64,000 nt of DNA, taken from assembly GCA_001414485.1 (NCBI GenBank), contig LLEY01000095.1:184080-248079 (forward strand), read 5' to 3'. The position numbers and the translations under genes were made by a program. Shown here piece by piece: positions 11,652 to 24,467 of the stretch. The DNA is from Calycina herbarum (lineage: Eukaryota; Ascomycota; Leotiomycetes; Helotiales; Pezizellaceae). Position 1 is the first letter of the stretch. Each line of letters starts with the position of its first letter. The notes beneath the pieces were generated by a model that saw nothing but the letters and a program-made list of their open reading frames with translations, did no database searches and was not told the DNA's origin.

Positions 11652-14600
11652 TTAGATTCGATTCTAAAAACAACGGGCTATTTTAGTAACACTGGAACAT
11701 ATCAGGCTTTTATAATAACACTAGAACTTACGAGCTATTTCATAGCATTTATAGAACTTATAGAAGATAGAAGATATATAGAAAGATAGTATACTAAAAG
11801 AGCTATCTACTTAGTTTGTTTAGTATATTTAGAGTTAACAAAATCAATTAATAACTACTTAAGAGAACGAACGACTACGGATTATAGAGAAGGAAATAAA
11901 GACTAAGGAAGCTCGCTTATAAATAGTCTATAACGATAATAAACCTAGAAAGTCTCTTCCTTCGCTACTAGAATTCTATAGAGACTCGGATAAGCTAGAA
12001 GCTTAGTTATAATAAGCACGAGCTAAAATCGAAGTCGACTACTACGGATATACTAAATACGTTAAGTTTTAGACACTTAATAGATTCTTACAGAGTAAGG
12101 CGCTCCGTAGAATAGAAGTATAGATACGAGAACAGAGCAAGCTAGAGCTAGCTAATAGTAGTAACTTCTTAGATCGAGTAGAGTTTATATTTAAAGACTT
12201 ATAAGCTAAGGAAAGAGTATAACAAAAGCTAGAATCCTTCCGCTAAGGCTTAAGACTATTCTTAGAGACTTTTATAGAATAGCAGGCCTTGCTTATAGAA
12301 TCAGAAGAGAGATTATAGCCCGACGACGCGAAGAAGTTATCCCTCGACCGAATCCTAAGCAACGAGCTAGTTAAGGTAATAATTACAGTTCCTTCTCAAC
12401 TAGACTTTGAGTCTTACTACTCTATTATCAAGGAAACGAACGACTGCTTAAGAGCGTATAAAGCCCGAATATACTAGCCTAGGAATTAGCTAAACCTAGG
12501 AATACTATAGACCTCTTAGAAATAACTTACGAATACTACATAGTAGAGAATAGATAATAAAATTACTAACGGACTGAAAGTCACTAGTAAAGCGTCTATA
12601 GAGGATATAGACTAGGAACTAGCACCTGCTAAAGTTTTAACAACTAGTACTAAGCGTACTAAATAGGTGTCTAAGAAGGAGAAGAGTAATCGCCTCTATA
12701 CTAGCTGCTATATCCGTTGCGAAGCTACTAGGCATTTTATTTAAGAATGTTCTTATAGACTACTAAGATAACCCGTGGCAGTGAATATAGCTCGTAAGCA
12801 GAAGACAGAGGTTAAGGAAGTAGCTCTGAAATTAGAAGAAGATAAGCTCTTCTTAGGTTCGGAAAACTAGAGGCTTCTATTAGAAAGCGTAGGCAGGAGC
12901 GACGAAGAGAGTTATTAGCAATAGATACTTAGAGGCGATTTAAGCTGGAATATATAGATGAAAACCCTCTTCTTATATCAGCTTTAGTAAATAGAGTAGC
13001 TACTTTATAAGCCTTAGTAGATTTAGAGTATTTAGTCTATAGAATTGTTTTAGACTATTTTATCTGTTATTATTAGCTCTTTTACGTATAAATTATACTA
13101 AGGCATTTATAGTTAGTAGAAGGAGTATTAGAGAATACTATATCCTAAGTAGTATCTTTTAGTATAGATATTAGAAGCTACTAGTAGAAACGGGTTTATA
13201 CTTACGTAGTTCCTAAGATCGAAGGCTATAAAATAATTCTAGGAAAATCTTAGTTAAGAAGAGAGCGAGCTTTACTTAACGCTGCTAAAGGATACTTACT
13301 CTTCTAAGACTCTAGGTTAGAAGTTTATAGCGAGCTAGAAAAGTCTTACTCTTATAAGTAAGTAAGCGCGGCTGTCTTCTACTTTCTTACGAATCGTAAA
13401 CGTAAGCTATAAGTTTTCTTAGCTAGCCTCGCGGATATTAGTAAAGCGTTAGTAGAGAAGAAGTATATAGACCTGCGGACAAAGCTGCCTAGCTAGATCG
13501 GTCTAGAATTCTACCTAGCTTTCGACAGAGAAGAAGTAAACAAGTTACTAGTATATTAACAAGGAATTGATTATAGTATTAAGCTTTTATAAACGGACAG
13601 CGGATTAGAGAAGACAGTTCTATAGAGGCTACTCTATAAAACTCTAATAAAGCTACTAGATAAGGAATTTATTCGAGTAAGTAACTCTCTAGTAGCTGTG
13701 CTAGTACTCTTTGTATAGAAGCTAGGAGAGAGCTTACAGTTCTGTTATAACTACCGGGTACTAAATAAGTTAACCTATAAGGACCGCTATCTATTACTCT
13801 TAATCTAAGAGATACTTAACCGGATTAGAAAAGCAAAGTAGCTTATAAAAATAGATATTATTACTACGTTTTATAAGATACGAATTAAGAAGAGAGACGA
13901 CTAGAAAACGGCTTTCTAGACACGCTTTAGGCTTTTTAAATAGCTTATTACCTCTTTTAGGCTTATAAATACTTCTAGTACTTTCTAGCGGTATATTAAT
14001 TATACGCTTTAAGAGTTCTTAGACGACTTTGTCTTAGTATATATCGACGATGTCTTAGTCTTTATAGACAGTATCTATAACTAGTACTATAAGTATATCT
14101 ATAAAGTAATATAAAAGCTTTAAAATACTAGGCTATAGCTTAATATTAATAAGTACGAGTTTAAAGTATAGTCTACAAAGTACCTTAGGTTTATTATAGA
14201 AGTAGAGAAAGGTTTATAGATAGACCTAGCTAAAATACAGTCTATTATAGATTAGAAAGCACTAATAATAGTAAAAGACGTTCTTAGCTTCCTAGGATTT
14301 GTAAATATCTATTAACGGTTTATTAAGGACTTTTTACAGATTATAGCTCCTCTCTATAGACTTGTTAAAAAGGATATATTCTTCTAATAGACAGACGAAG
14401 CGAATAGAGCCTTCGAATAGTTAAAGTAGGCTTTTATAGAGGCTCTAGTACTAGCTTAGTTTAACCTAGATTATAAGACGGTTCTAGAGACAGACTTCTC
14501 TAGATATTACTTAGAAGGCGTACTCTCTTAAGTAAAGAATAGCGTCTTATAGCTCGTAGCCTTCTTCTTAAAGAAACACGTATCTGCTAAATATAATTAC

Positions 14601-16505
14601 TTAATATATAACAAAGAGTTATTAGCTATTATTCGTTGTCTTAAGAAATAGAAAGCGGAGTTAAAAAGTATTAAGTAGTTTATAGTACTTACGAATTATA
14701 AGAATCTTAAGTACTTTATAATAGTCTATAAACTATCTAAAAGACAAATATAGTAGTAGTTAATACTTAGCAAATTTAATCTAATAATCTAATACCGCCT
14801 AAGTAAAGAGAGAGAACTACTAGATATATTAATAAGAAGAGACTAGGACCTCTTAGAGAAGGGAGATAAACGTCTTAATTATAAGATAGTATAACTAATT
14901 CTAGACGAAATAATTTAAGGAAATACTATATAGCTAGTACTAGTGTTAGCAAACGGGAGGAGTTAAGTAAGCGACGTAGCAACGTAGTAAGCGTTTATAG
15001 ACTAACTACGGAACCTCTAGGAAGAGGGAAAGGTATAGAACAAGGACTTCAGGCGTCTTATAGACACTGTCTACTAAGGAGATAGAGTGTTTCTAGCAGA
15101 CCTCGCTTCTCTAGTCAAAGTCTCTATCTCTAACTACTTAGTTAATAAGAACGGTGATTTATAGTTTAGAGGTAGACTATAGGTCCTCGACTATAAGCTG
15201 CTATAGACTATAATTATATAGGAACTCTATGATTCTATACTTATAAGCTATTCTAGTAAGAATAGAACAATTATAATAGTCTTAAGAGAGTTCTCCTAGC
15301 TAAATCTAGAGACTATAGTTAAGTAGTTTATTTATAACTATAGAGTTTATAGACGTACTAAGGTCTAGAGAGATCGTAAACAAGGCCTACTTTGTCTATT
15401 ACCAATTCCTAAGTAGTAATAGCAGGAGATCTCTATCGACTTTATTAGACTACTACTTATAAGTAAAGGCTCTAATATAATAGCAGTGTTTACAGACCGT
15501 TTAAGCAAAGAGGTACTTCTTATAGCTTATAACTCGACTATATTATCAGAGGAATTTGCTCGCTTATTTATTACTATATACTATAGCTTACATAGACTAC
15601 TAAGAGTAATAGTATCTAATAGAGGCCTGTAATTCATTAGACAAGCATAGAAGACGCTTTGTAACTTCTTACGGATTAAACGACGGATCTCTATAGCCTT
15701 CTATCTATAGACTAATAGGTCGACGGAATAGACAAATACGGAAGTTAAGACGCTTCTACAGCAGTAGATTAATATAGCTTAGAACAACTAGGCCGACTAG
15801 CTACTAGTAGTACAGCTAGCTTTTAATAGACAGGATTTAATATTAACGAGTATAAGCCCTTTCTAACTTAGCTATAGTTACCTGTTATAGACTATCGACC
15901 TCTTAATAGACGTCGTAGCATCTATAAATATAAAGATACTAATTCAAAAGAGTGAAGTAATAGTAGCAAAGATTAAGACTATTATAGAATAGATATAATC
16001 GTTAATAGCAAGGGTATAATAAGACTAGGAGACTTAAGTAAATCGTTTATAGAATACCGCTTCTACGTATAAGATTAGAGATAAGGTTTACTTAAGCTTA
16101 CGGAATATATAGATAGACAGGGCTAGTAAGAAACTAGACGCTCGATCTGCTAAGTTTATAGTTATCGAGGTTATTAGCCCGTCTATATATAAGCTAGATA
16201 CTCTATCTAATATCTATAATATCTTTAATATAGACTTATTAAGGCTAGTAGCTACGGATCCGCTGCCTAGTTAAGTTATAGACGATTATCAACTACCTGT
16301 AATCTTAGTAGACGATACTATAGAGTAGTAAGTAGAAAGAATACTAGATTAACAGCAAAAGAAGCTCCTAGGGAAAGGCTCTCGTACTCGACTCGAGTAT
16401 AAGATTAAATAGACAGGATACGTAAACCTAACATAGGAACCTACTACTAAGTTAGAAGACATAGTAGCCCTAGACACCTACCTTCAAGAGTAGGAAAGAG
16501 AGTAA

Positions 16506-16749
16506 TATCAAGGGTTACACCTGTAGAATAAGTCTCGGAAGTACTCCAGCGACGTATTTACGTAACCTCGCTTAGTAACGTATAGACGTAATAGAACCTT
16601 CGAGAAGTACTCTTAGTAGAACTCTCTAGAATAAGTAGACTAAGTATATAAGTTAGTAAGGACTCTGGCTTAGAAAGGACAATCGAATCTTCTTATATAT
16701 AGACAGCCTCTATAGTTTAATTCATCGGCACTTACTATAAGCTCTAATA
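16506..16749 (+). repeat. LTR-2 3' LTR
   Basis: This 244-bp partner of 11408-11651 begins TATCAAGGGTTACACC. The pol reading frame runs about 20 bases into it before a stop. Confidence 0.92.
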
Positions 16750-18530
16750 TAAGGTTCCTAGAATCGACGACGATAAGGCTGATATTAAGCTTCTAGTTTA
16801 GAGAGGATTAAGTAAGATAGCTAGTAGCTAGCTAATAATTATCGACAACGTAGATAATATAAGTGTACTCTACTTAGAGATAACCCGACTAGTTAATTAC
16901 CTTTTATTTAACCTAAATAGTTTAATCCTTCTTATAACTTAGAACTTTAAAATTATAACTAAATTTTTAGAGACAGATATTATTACTATTAAAGAAATGT
17001 CTAATAATAAGGCTTAAGATCTTCTAGAGAAGAGTTTAAGTACTAAGGTTTAGATAGACGAAAGAGATAATATATAAAAGCTATTCTAGCTTTTTACTAA
17101 TCTTTCTCTTATAATTAAATAAGTAGTAGCATTTATAAAAGAAAAGAAGAACTCTATTTCTATATATCTAAGAGTCTATTCTACTAGCGACATAGAACTT
17201 ATCGAAAATCTAACTCTGAATTTCGAAGATTAGAGTAGATATAAAGAATATAAAAACATACGAAATTCTATCGTAGTAACTTAGTTAATTACCTTCGAAG
17301 TAATTACGTAGTCTAATCTTACTTACTAATATTTATACTTTATATTTTATGTTGTTATAAAGGATATTCCTCGCTTACTCTTACTACTAGCCTTATATCG
17401 AGAATAAGAGAACGCGACTACTCTTTTAGAATAATATATATTTATTATCTTACGAAATATAAGCGTATCTTATAATATATATTAGTTAGTTTACTTAGTA
17501 GAGTAAAACTAGCTAAAGTTATAGAAGATTTAGACTTTATAGAGTATAAAATCGCTTAGCTAAGTTACTAAAGTTTTCCTATTCTACGACTATAAGAAGC
17601 GACTTCTATGTTTATAGTATCTTTCTTATACTTAATATATACTAAATAAAGATTACTTAGAAGGTATTAATAAATCTCTATATATACTATTCTTTAATAT
17701 TAGCGGATGTTTCTTATAAATAGATAAGTATTAGAATACTAGAAACTAATACTAACAGGCGCTCTAGTTAGCTGAAAAGACCTTTGGAACTAAGTATATA
17801 TCGACTCTTAGTATAGTTAACAACTTAGGCAACCTCTACTCTAATTAAGGTAAGCTAGTAGAGGCTGAGCAGATGTACTAGCGGGCGTTATAAGGCAAAG
17901 AGAAGGCTCTTAGACCAGATTATATATCAACTCTTTAAATAGTTAGTAACTTAGACAATCTCTATAAAGATTAAGATAAGCTAGTAGAGGCTAAGCAGAT
18001 ATACCAGCGAGCGTTATAAGGTTACGAGAAGGCTCTTAGACTAGATTATATATCGACTCTTAATTTAGTTAATAACTTAGGCCTTCTCTACTCTAATTAA
18101 GACAAGCTGGTAGAGGCCGAGCAGATGTACTAGCGGGCGTTATAAGGCTACGAGAAGGCTCTTAGACTAGATTATATATTAACTCTTAATATAGTTAACA
18201 ACTTTGCTATTCTTTATAAAAATCAAGGCAAGCTAGTCGAGGCTAAGCAGATATACCAGCGGGCGTTATAAGGTATAGAAAAGGCTCTTAGACTAGATTA
18301 TATATCGACTCTTAATATAGTTAATAACTTAGGCGCTCTCTACTCTAATTAAGACAAGCTGGTCGAGGCTAAGCAGATATACTAGCGGGTATTACAAGGC
18401 TATAAGAAGGCTCTTAAACTAGATTATATAAAGTCTAAGACTATAAAGCAAAATATAGCATCTTTAGGTAGTTTAAGTAGTAAGAATATAAGCCTCTATA
18501 TTAGTATTAATTTTGTTTTAAATAGCTAAT
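16750..18530 (+). pseudogene. NLR-type gene, 3' part: NB-ARC continuation and TPR domain (RIP-inactivated)
   Basis: The frame that stops at 11407 continues directly after the TAAGG duplication: KVPRIDDDKADIKLLV, then LIIIDNVDN (Walker B, about 16,831-16,857), EMSNNKAQDLLEKSL, and a winged-helix-like segment to about 17,650. From about 17,757 to 18,430 there are five tandem 42-residue TPR units of the kinesin-light-chain type, each with a VNNLGxLYSNQxKLVEA-like core and a YQRALQGYEKALRLDYISTL-like join; the unit length is 126 bp. The frame ends in stops soon after 18,430. RIP stops occur throughout, so this is a relic. In family terms it is a PNP-NB-ARC-TPR receptor. Confidence 0.85.
17757..18430 (+). 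repeat. Five tandem 126-bp TPR-coding units
   Basis: Near-identical units repeat with a 126-bp period, with equivalent positions at about 17,917, 18,043, 18,169, 18,295 and 18,421. They differ mainly by transitions. These encode the TPR superhelix of the NLR relic. Confidence 0.85.
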
Positions 18531-19370
18531 TATAATAATAGGAATAATCTCTAAATTAGATCTAGAGCTCCTAAGTAAGCAAGTTAAAGTAGAAAAAGAG
18601 AGCGAGAAATAACCTTCTAGACTTCGAAAGATATTTTCTAAGTTTAAGTAATAATTTATATCTTAATATAACTCTTTTAAGAAGCTATAAGCTTTTATCT
18701 ATTCGATATTCTATTAGGTCTAGACTCGGAAAATTAAGATATTTATACTTATAATATAAAAAATAAGTATAGTAGAACTTAATTATAAGACGCTACGAAA
18801 TATAATAGAATTAGTAAATATAGACTTTTATATTAAATAAGCGGATATTTATTAAATAGCTTTGTTTCTTAAGAACTCTTTCTTATATTCAGTTTATTTT
18901 ATAAAGTAGTATTACTCTAGACGTATATTCTTATAAATAATACCGTAGTATAATACTCTCTTTATTAGTATTCACTTCTCCTATATAGACTTAGTTAGTT
19001 AACTTAATATTTTAAGACAAAGTAAGACTTAAAACTTCAATAGTATAATATTTAGTAATTCTACCGGATTTGACAGATTTGGATAGTTTAGCTAGGTCTT
19101 AATATTCCTATTTAAGCTATTATTTTCTTATTATTAGAATATAGGATTTATTATCTACTCTATACTAGACTATATAATTTAGTACTATAAGTATAAAATC
19201 GTAAACAAGAATAAATAGAGAGAAGATTAGAGAATATATATAAATCTTAAAATAAGAAAGCCAGCTCTAGGTAGATAAAATCTGAATAGGAATAATTATA
19301 AGACGTAAAAAGAAGAAAAAACAAGTAGGTTTAATATTAGAAAATATACACAGGTTAATTAATTATAACG
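18531..19370. other. RIP-mutated DNA, no identifiable gene
   Basis: The sequence is strongly AT-rich. The plus strand has stop-riddled frames (for example a K/R-rich stretch near 18,590-18,670), but I cannot assign a family. It separates the NLR relic from the minus-strand acidic gene relic. Confidence 0.35.
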
Positions 19371-21150
19371 TAGCTAGACAGTTCTTTTACAAATTCTTAG
19401 TAAAGTTAATAAGAACTTCTAACGCTGCTTAGACGTTCTTACTACTTTATATCTGCTTTCGATATCGGCTACGTCGCTTCTTTAGCTCTTTATTCTAAGA
19501 ATCAGATAGTCTAGTAGCTAGCCGACCTCGTTTCTAAGGCTGCTTTCTATCTACGGTCCTAGTTCTAGCTTTCGCTATAAAGGTATCTACTAGTTCCTTA
19601 GCTCTAGCTAGTTTAGATTCAGATATCTATATCTCTTTCTACTCTACTTGAAATTACCTCTTACTACTAACTATTTTCTATCTAGTGATTTTATAGATTC
19701 TCTATTCCTAATTAGAGTCTATAATTAAAGCAGCTAGTTAAGTTTCTTCGAAGTTAGTAGGACTATCTTAGCTTTAAGAAAGTAGCGATAGTTCTTAAGA
19801 AAATTTAAGATAGTATAGAACTTTTAACTTAACTATCTTTAGTATAAAGTATCTATAGATAGTAATTTCTTCGCTCTTCTATATACTTTCAGACGGGGTT
19901 GCTTCTATAGCTTAGTATAAGACGTTAAGAGAATAAGTAAGATATTCTACTATATTATAGTCCTCTACGTCCTTCGTTCGCCTAACCCGTTTCCGTAGTC
20001 TAAAGCCTCTCTAAGAGCTAGTAGCGATACTTCTATCGTTATAATCTCCGTTATTAGAATTATTAGCGCTTCTATCGTTAACTATTTCCCGGTCTAGGGT
20101 TGTGATTTAAGCGTGTAACTAGGGTTTAGCGCTAGATCTAAGTACGGTAGAAGCGGTACTAGCTAATCTAATAGAAGCTATTATACGAGGACTTTTATAG
20201 TAGACGTTTTCAGTAATACCTCGGCGACGACGTTTTAGTAGATAATCGTTCTTCTTCAAGTCTAACTCCTAGGAAGAGGCTGCTACTATGTCTAGCTATA
20301 GGGATTACTTAGGAATATTACTATTAGAGTCTATATTAGAAACAGTAGATAACTCTCGCCTATTTATAAAGCGAATACTATTACTATTCTTATCGCTTCT
20401 CTTAACAGAGACATAAGAACTCTTATTCTCTAGCTCCTTAGTAACGTTGAGATTCGTACTTTCTTATATATTATCTATATCTATTAGTTTACTAGCTTAG
20501 TATATAATAGACCCGTAGCTAGAGGAGGCTAACCTTGGTTAGTTAGTAGAGAGTCGAAGCTAGGTATTATCGAATTCGCTACTATTTTTGTTATTATCGT
20601 CTTAGTAGTCGGCGACAAGATAATAAGACGTAAGTACCGCTCTTAAGCCGAAGCTATCACTGTTCGCTAGCTCGCTATCTATAACGTATAAAGGATTAGA
20701 ATAGCTATTATCTATAAAGTCGACGTTAGAATCGGTATAGTCGGTTTTAGACTCGACGTCTATAGATTCGTCGTTACTACGTATAATCGGATCTGAAATT
20801 ATATAAGTAAGAAGTCCTAGCTAAATTAAGAAACTTAGTATACTTATCTTAAGTAGTTCCTTCTATTAAGCGGCTAGAATTAAGAGGACTATTACGTCGA
20901 GTTCTATTATCGACCTTTTCAGCTATATTACCGTAGTTCGGTTTCGCGCGTACTAGCACGCTTTTCTGCTTTATACTAGATAGAAGCTTATCTATATCAG
21001 GAAAGTCGTTATTATTATTATTATCGTCGCTGTTCAGGTCCACGCTTACTAAGTTATTCTTCTGCTTTATACTCGATAGAAGCTTATCTATATCTAGAAA
21101 GTCGTTATCGTCGTCGCTGTCTAGGGTATTTCGTATTACTATTAAATTTT
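19370..21150 (-). pseudogene. Acidic, Ser/Asn-rich protein of unknown function (RIP relic)
   Basis: The minus strand reads as a low-complexity, charged protein. Near the start a motif occurs twice in tandem: DFLDIDKLLSSIKQK (about 21,060-21,105) and DFPDIDKLLSSIKQK (about 20,965-21,010), each preceded by an Asp/Asn run. The second copy lies in the only clean stretch (20849-21043). Downstream come Ser/Asp-rich segments, a basic cluster LLKRRRRGITENVYY near 20,200-20,240, and basic K/R segments (KELKKRRSRYRKQ) near 19,450-19,500. The start is probably just left of 21,150. I recognise no catalytic domain; a chromatin- or DNA-associated role is only a guess from the composition. Stops throughout suggest RIP. 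Confidence 0.45.
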
Positions 21151-22580
21151 CTCTATAAATATTAGATATAATAATAGCGACAGTAAATTTTTAACACGTA
21201 CTATATATTTAAATAGTATTATTTCTATAAAGTTAATCTAAGTAACTTTTCAGAGATATATCGCTTATATCTTAGGATTTGATTATATTATCTTTTAGAA
21301 GATTATTCTATTAGTTGAAATATAGTATAGTTTAGCGAATAGAGAAAGATATACTAGATATACTAGAATAATTTAAAGACGTACGTATACCTAGTAAACG
21401 AGGATAATAGCTGTTCGCCGAGAGCGGTTAGTAAAAGACAATGTCGTCTATAGTAGACAGAGGGTTGAACTTTTGAATTCGCTCTAGAGTAGAATTCTAT
21501 AGATTCTAAGATAGAAACACGAGATTTATATAGGAATTACACCTATACTACTATAGCTTTCGAATATATCGAGATATATAAATATCTCTAAGTAAAAGTA
21601 GCTCTATATTCCTATCTATATACCTATTATAGAGATTTGTCCTATTATAATCCCTTTTTATAAATTTTCCTCTAATTAACTACTCTTGTCTAAAGTCCGC
21701 TTCTAACTTTATAACGCGGTATTTAAATAAGATAAATTATTACTAGCAGTCGAGATTCAACGCTAAAACAGATAGAGGAAAATAGCTAGGAAGGTAAGAT
21801 ACGAAGCTAGATCTAGCTATTCTTATATACTATTCTACTTAAGATTACACCGAGATAACGAGCGGTAATCCCGCTTCTACTGCTCCGCGTATAAGATCCT
21901 TTATATCTAAGGCGGATTCAGCCTACTTAAGACGTAAGCACTATCCTCTTACTCTACTATAGGCTACTTCTGCTACGTAATTCTCGGCGAAGTAAGGCAG
22001 AAGCTAACTTTGTTATTATATAGTATTTCTTCGATTAGCTAGGTAATTCTAATAACAGGCTTCTACTATTATAAGCACCGAGAACACCTTATTATAAGAA
22101 TCGTAAGAGTATAATAGCGAGGAGCGGAGTAGAGATATATGTTTATATCTTAGCTAATACGACGTAATCTAGAGAAATAATCGCTCTTGTAATAATTAAG
22201 AGAATCGAATCTATAGAAGTAGATCGAGGATCCGAGCTTTAAACAGACTATGTTATAATAGTTAGCTACGGCGAGGTTAATAGAGGAGTATTCTAAGTAA
22301 GCTTAGAAGAGAGGTTAATAGCGTAGAGAGAGACTAGAACGACCGACTAAGCAGGGAAAGAGGTAGCGCTAGCGAGAAGGTATTTTTCTAACGAGCTATT
22401 TCCTAGAATTAGAAGAGTAGAAAAGTTTAGCTTCTCTATCTTCTATAGTCGGAATGTCTAGTATCTAGTCTCGAGACTACGAGGCCTTTCTACTATTAGG
22501 TATATAGGTGAAGGTTTATATCCTGTTAAGGCTTATATAAGGAGGTAACTCTGAGATCAGGCCTACTCTATTACTACTAT
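21151..22580. other. RIP-mutated DNA between the acidic relic and LTR-3
   Basis: CA/TG-depleted DNA with no frame I can name. The last 80 bases (22,500-22,580) read VKVYILLRLI and GGNSEIRPTLLLL on the plus strand and could be the upstream end of the coiled-coil gene relic that resumes at 29,595. LTR-3 inserted at 22,585. Confidence 0.35.
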
Positions 22581-22585
22581 AATAG

Positions 22586-23044
22586 TATAACGAAACTTAA
22601 ACGAACAAAACAAAGATAACTAAGTCTCGAAGGTTAGTATATAGGTAAGAAGTATAGACGCGATAGGTTGTTTACTTAGAAGTAAACTCGTTACTTATAT
22701 TAAAGATATTAAATAGAATAATAAGATTAATAACTAAAGTTAAGTACGAAGCTTCTATCTAATAGCAGATATACTAGTCTTATATAGAACCTACTATTCT
22801 ATACTAGGTAGATAAGATCGCTTGTCTATCTAGTCGACCTAGATCGCCTAGGTTACTAGTCGACCTAGGTAATCCTATATATTACGTGACCTCTAACGTG
22901 TTTCTAATAGTAAGATCCTAGAGTCCCTAAATACCTTTATATTACTAATTCTCTTCTATATTACCTTCTATTTCCTAGACATTATATCTTATTCTATTAG
23001 AACGCTGTCTAGACTACTTACTATATAAAACGTGATTTATAATA
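22586..23044 (-). repeat. LTR-3 left LTR (3' LTR)
   Basis: 459-bp LTR paired with 29131-29589. It is homologous in reverse orientation to the LTR-4 LTRs. Confidence 0.9.
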
Positions 23045-24467
23045 CTATCTCTCTCTTAGCCTAGCGTGTCTCTACGCTTAAGTATAGACTAAGAGACATT
23101 ATTAAGAGGCTAGTAGTCTCTTTCTATTTTTAATATACTACTTTCTAATAATAAGAAGCGTATTAAACGTTAAGCTCTTAGATATTATATTAAACGATAT
23201 AGCGACGAAATGTCTTCTTATACCTGTTATAAAAAATCTCTTAATCTAGCTAGTAAGCCCTGTCGATATGTCGCGATCTACGGCGACTAATATTCCTACT
23301 ACTCTGTCTATACTAGGTAGAGTAAGTTCTACGATTACTATAAATAAAACCGAATACCTTTACTCTCGAACTAGGCTTCTATTAAGAAACAGAAGACTTA
23401 ACTTGAGTCTTAGGAGGAAGAGGCGATAGTAAAAATCCTCTAGCTTCGATAATAAAAACGCCTTCTTCTTAAAAGAGAAAAGAAGGTAATAGTAGCTAGT
23501 CTCGGTTCTCTTAATAAACTAGATACTACTGAAGATCTAGAAAAGAAAGAAGAGAAGGAATAGAAGGAAAAGGAGTATAGAGAAGAAGAGGCTACTAGGC
23601 TAGCTGCTCTTTCTACTTCTAACTCCGCCTTTGACCTAGGACTTAACCCTGTCTTTCTTAAATCCTTTCCTCTTAATTATAAGATATAGGTAACTTTAGG
23701 TTTTACTAATAGAATCTCTGAAGTTCTACTAAGTAATAGTTAAGATTGCTTTTTAGTTTCTAAGTATTTTCCGAGTATAGATAATCTAACTATTTAACTA
23801 AATACTTAACTTATTCTCTAATAAGTTTATAGTTAAGAATCCTCTTAACTTCGTATTTAGTATTTAGGTTTACTAGTTGAATTCCTATAAGTAGAGCTAG
23901 TAGAGCTCCTAGTAGTACTGGTTCGAGTAGAGATATATAGAATACTAGGTAGATGTTTATTATCTTTAGTAGAGCTAGTTTATAATTTAAAAGTCTTTTA
24001 ACTCGTTTGATTTTAAATAATCTAAGTTTTTTATAATCTAGTTTATTACTTAGTCTTTTTATATCGATGTTTTTCTATACTAAGTAGACTTTATCTCTCT
24101 CTTTTAGCGTTAGCTTCTAACTACGTCGTTTATTATAGTAGTATATATTTCTTTTAGTAATAAACTATAAGTCTTCTATAAGTTCTTTATATAACCTCTT
24201 AACTTTCAAGACCTAAATATAAGTAAGTTAATTATCGATAGTTATAGATAGTAGTTCTCGGTATACTATTAATTTATATCTAAAATTAGCGTAGAATAGT
24301 ATAATAAGTATTATTTCTATTACTAAACTATTATAGGTAAACTATGCTAAGAGTAATAGTTCTACCTAGTTATCTTACTAGTAGTTTATATAATAACGAA
24401 GATATATTTCAACTACTTAATTTATCTATTTATTTCCTCTATTTATTTAAGAGTAAAAAGCTATAGA

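Larger units (their letters stand above)
11408..16749 (+). mobile_element. LTR-2: full-length Ty3/gypsy chromovirus, RIP-degraded gag-pol on the plus strand, inside the NLR gene
   Basis: Equal 244-bp LTRs (11408-11651 and 16506-16749) are flanked by TAAGA (11403-11407) and TAAGG (16750-16754), a 5-bp duplication differing by one RIP-type transition. The plus strand carries gag (about 11,820-12,780, ending in a CCHC-like motif CYIRCEATRHFI near 12,707), then RT (about 13,740-14,100) with VLVYIDDVLVF at 14,032-14,070 and an intact YIDD, then RNase H. Integrase at about 15,360-15,900 includes ISIDFIRLL and VFTDRLSK. A chromodomain at about 16,320-16,500 includes RLEYKIK and TGYVNLT. A purine tract (GGAAAGAGAG) precedes the 3' LTR. 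Many stops; defective. Confidence 0.92.

Noticed and set aside
17757..18430. CRISPR-like repeat array
   Set aside because: The 126-bp units are contiguous coding TPRs without unique spacers, and the genome is fungal.
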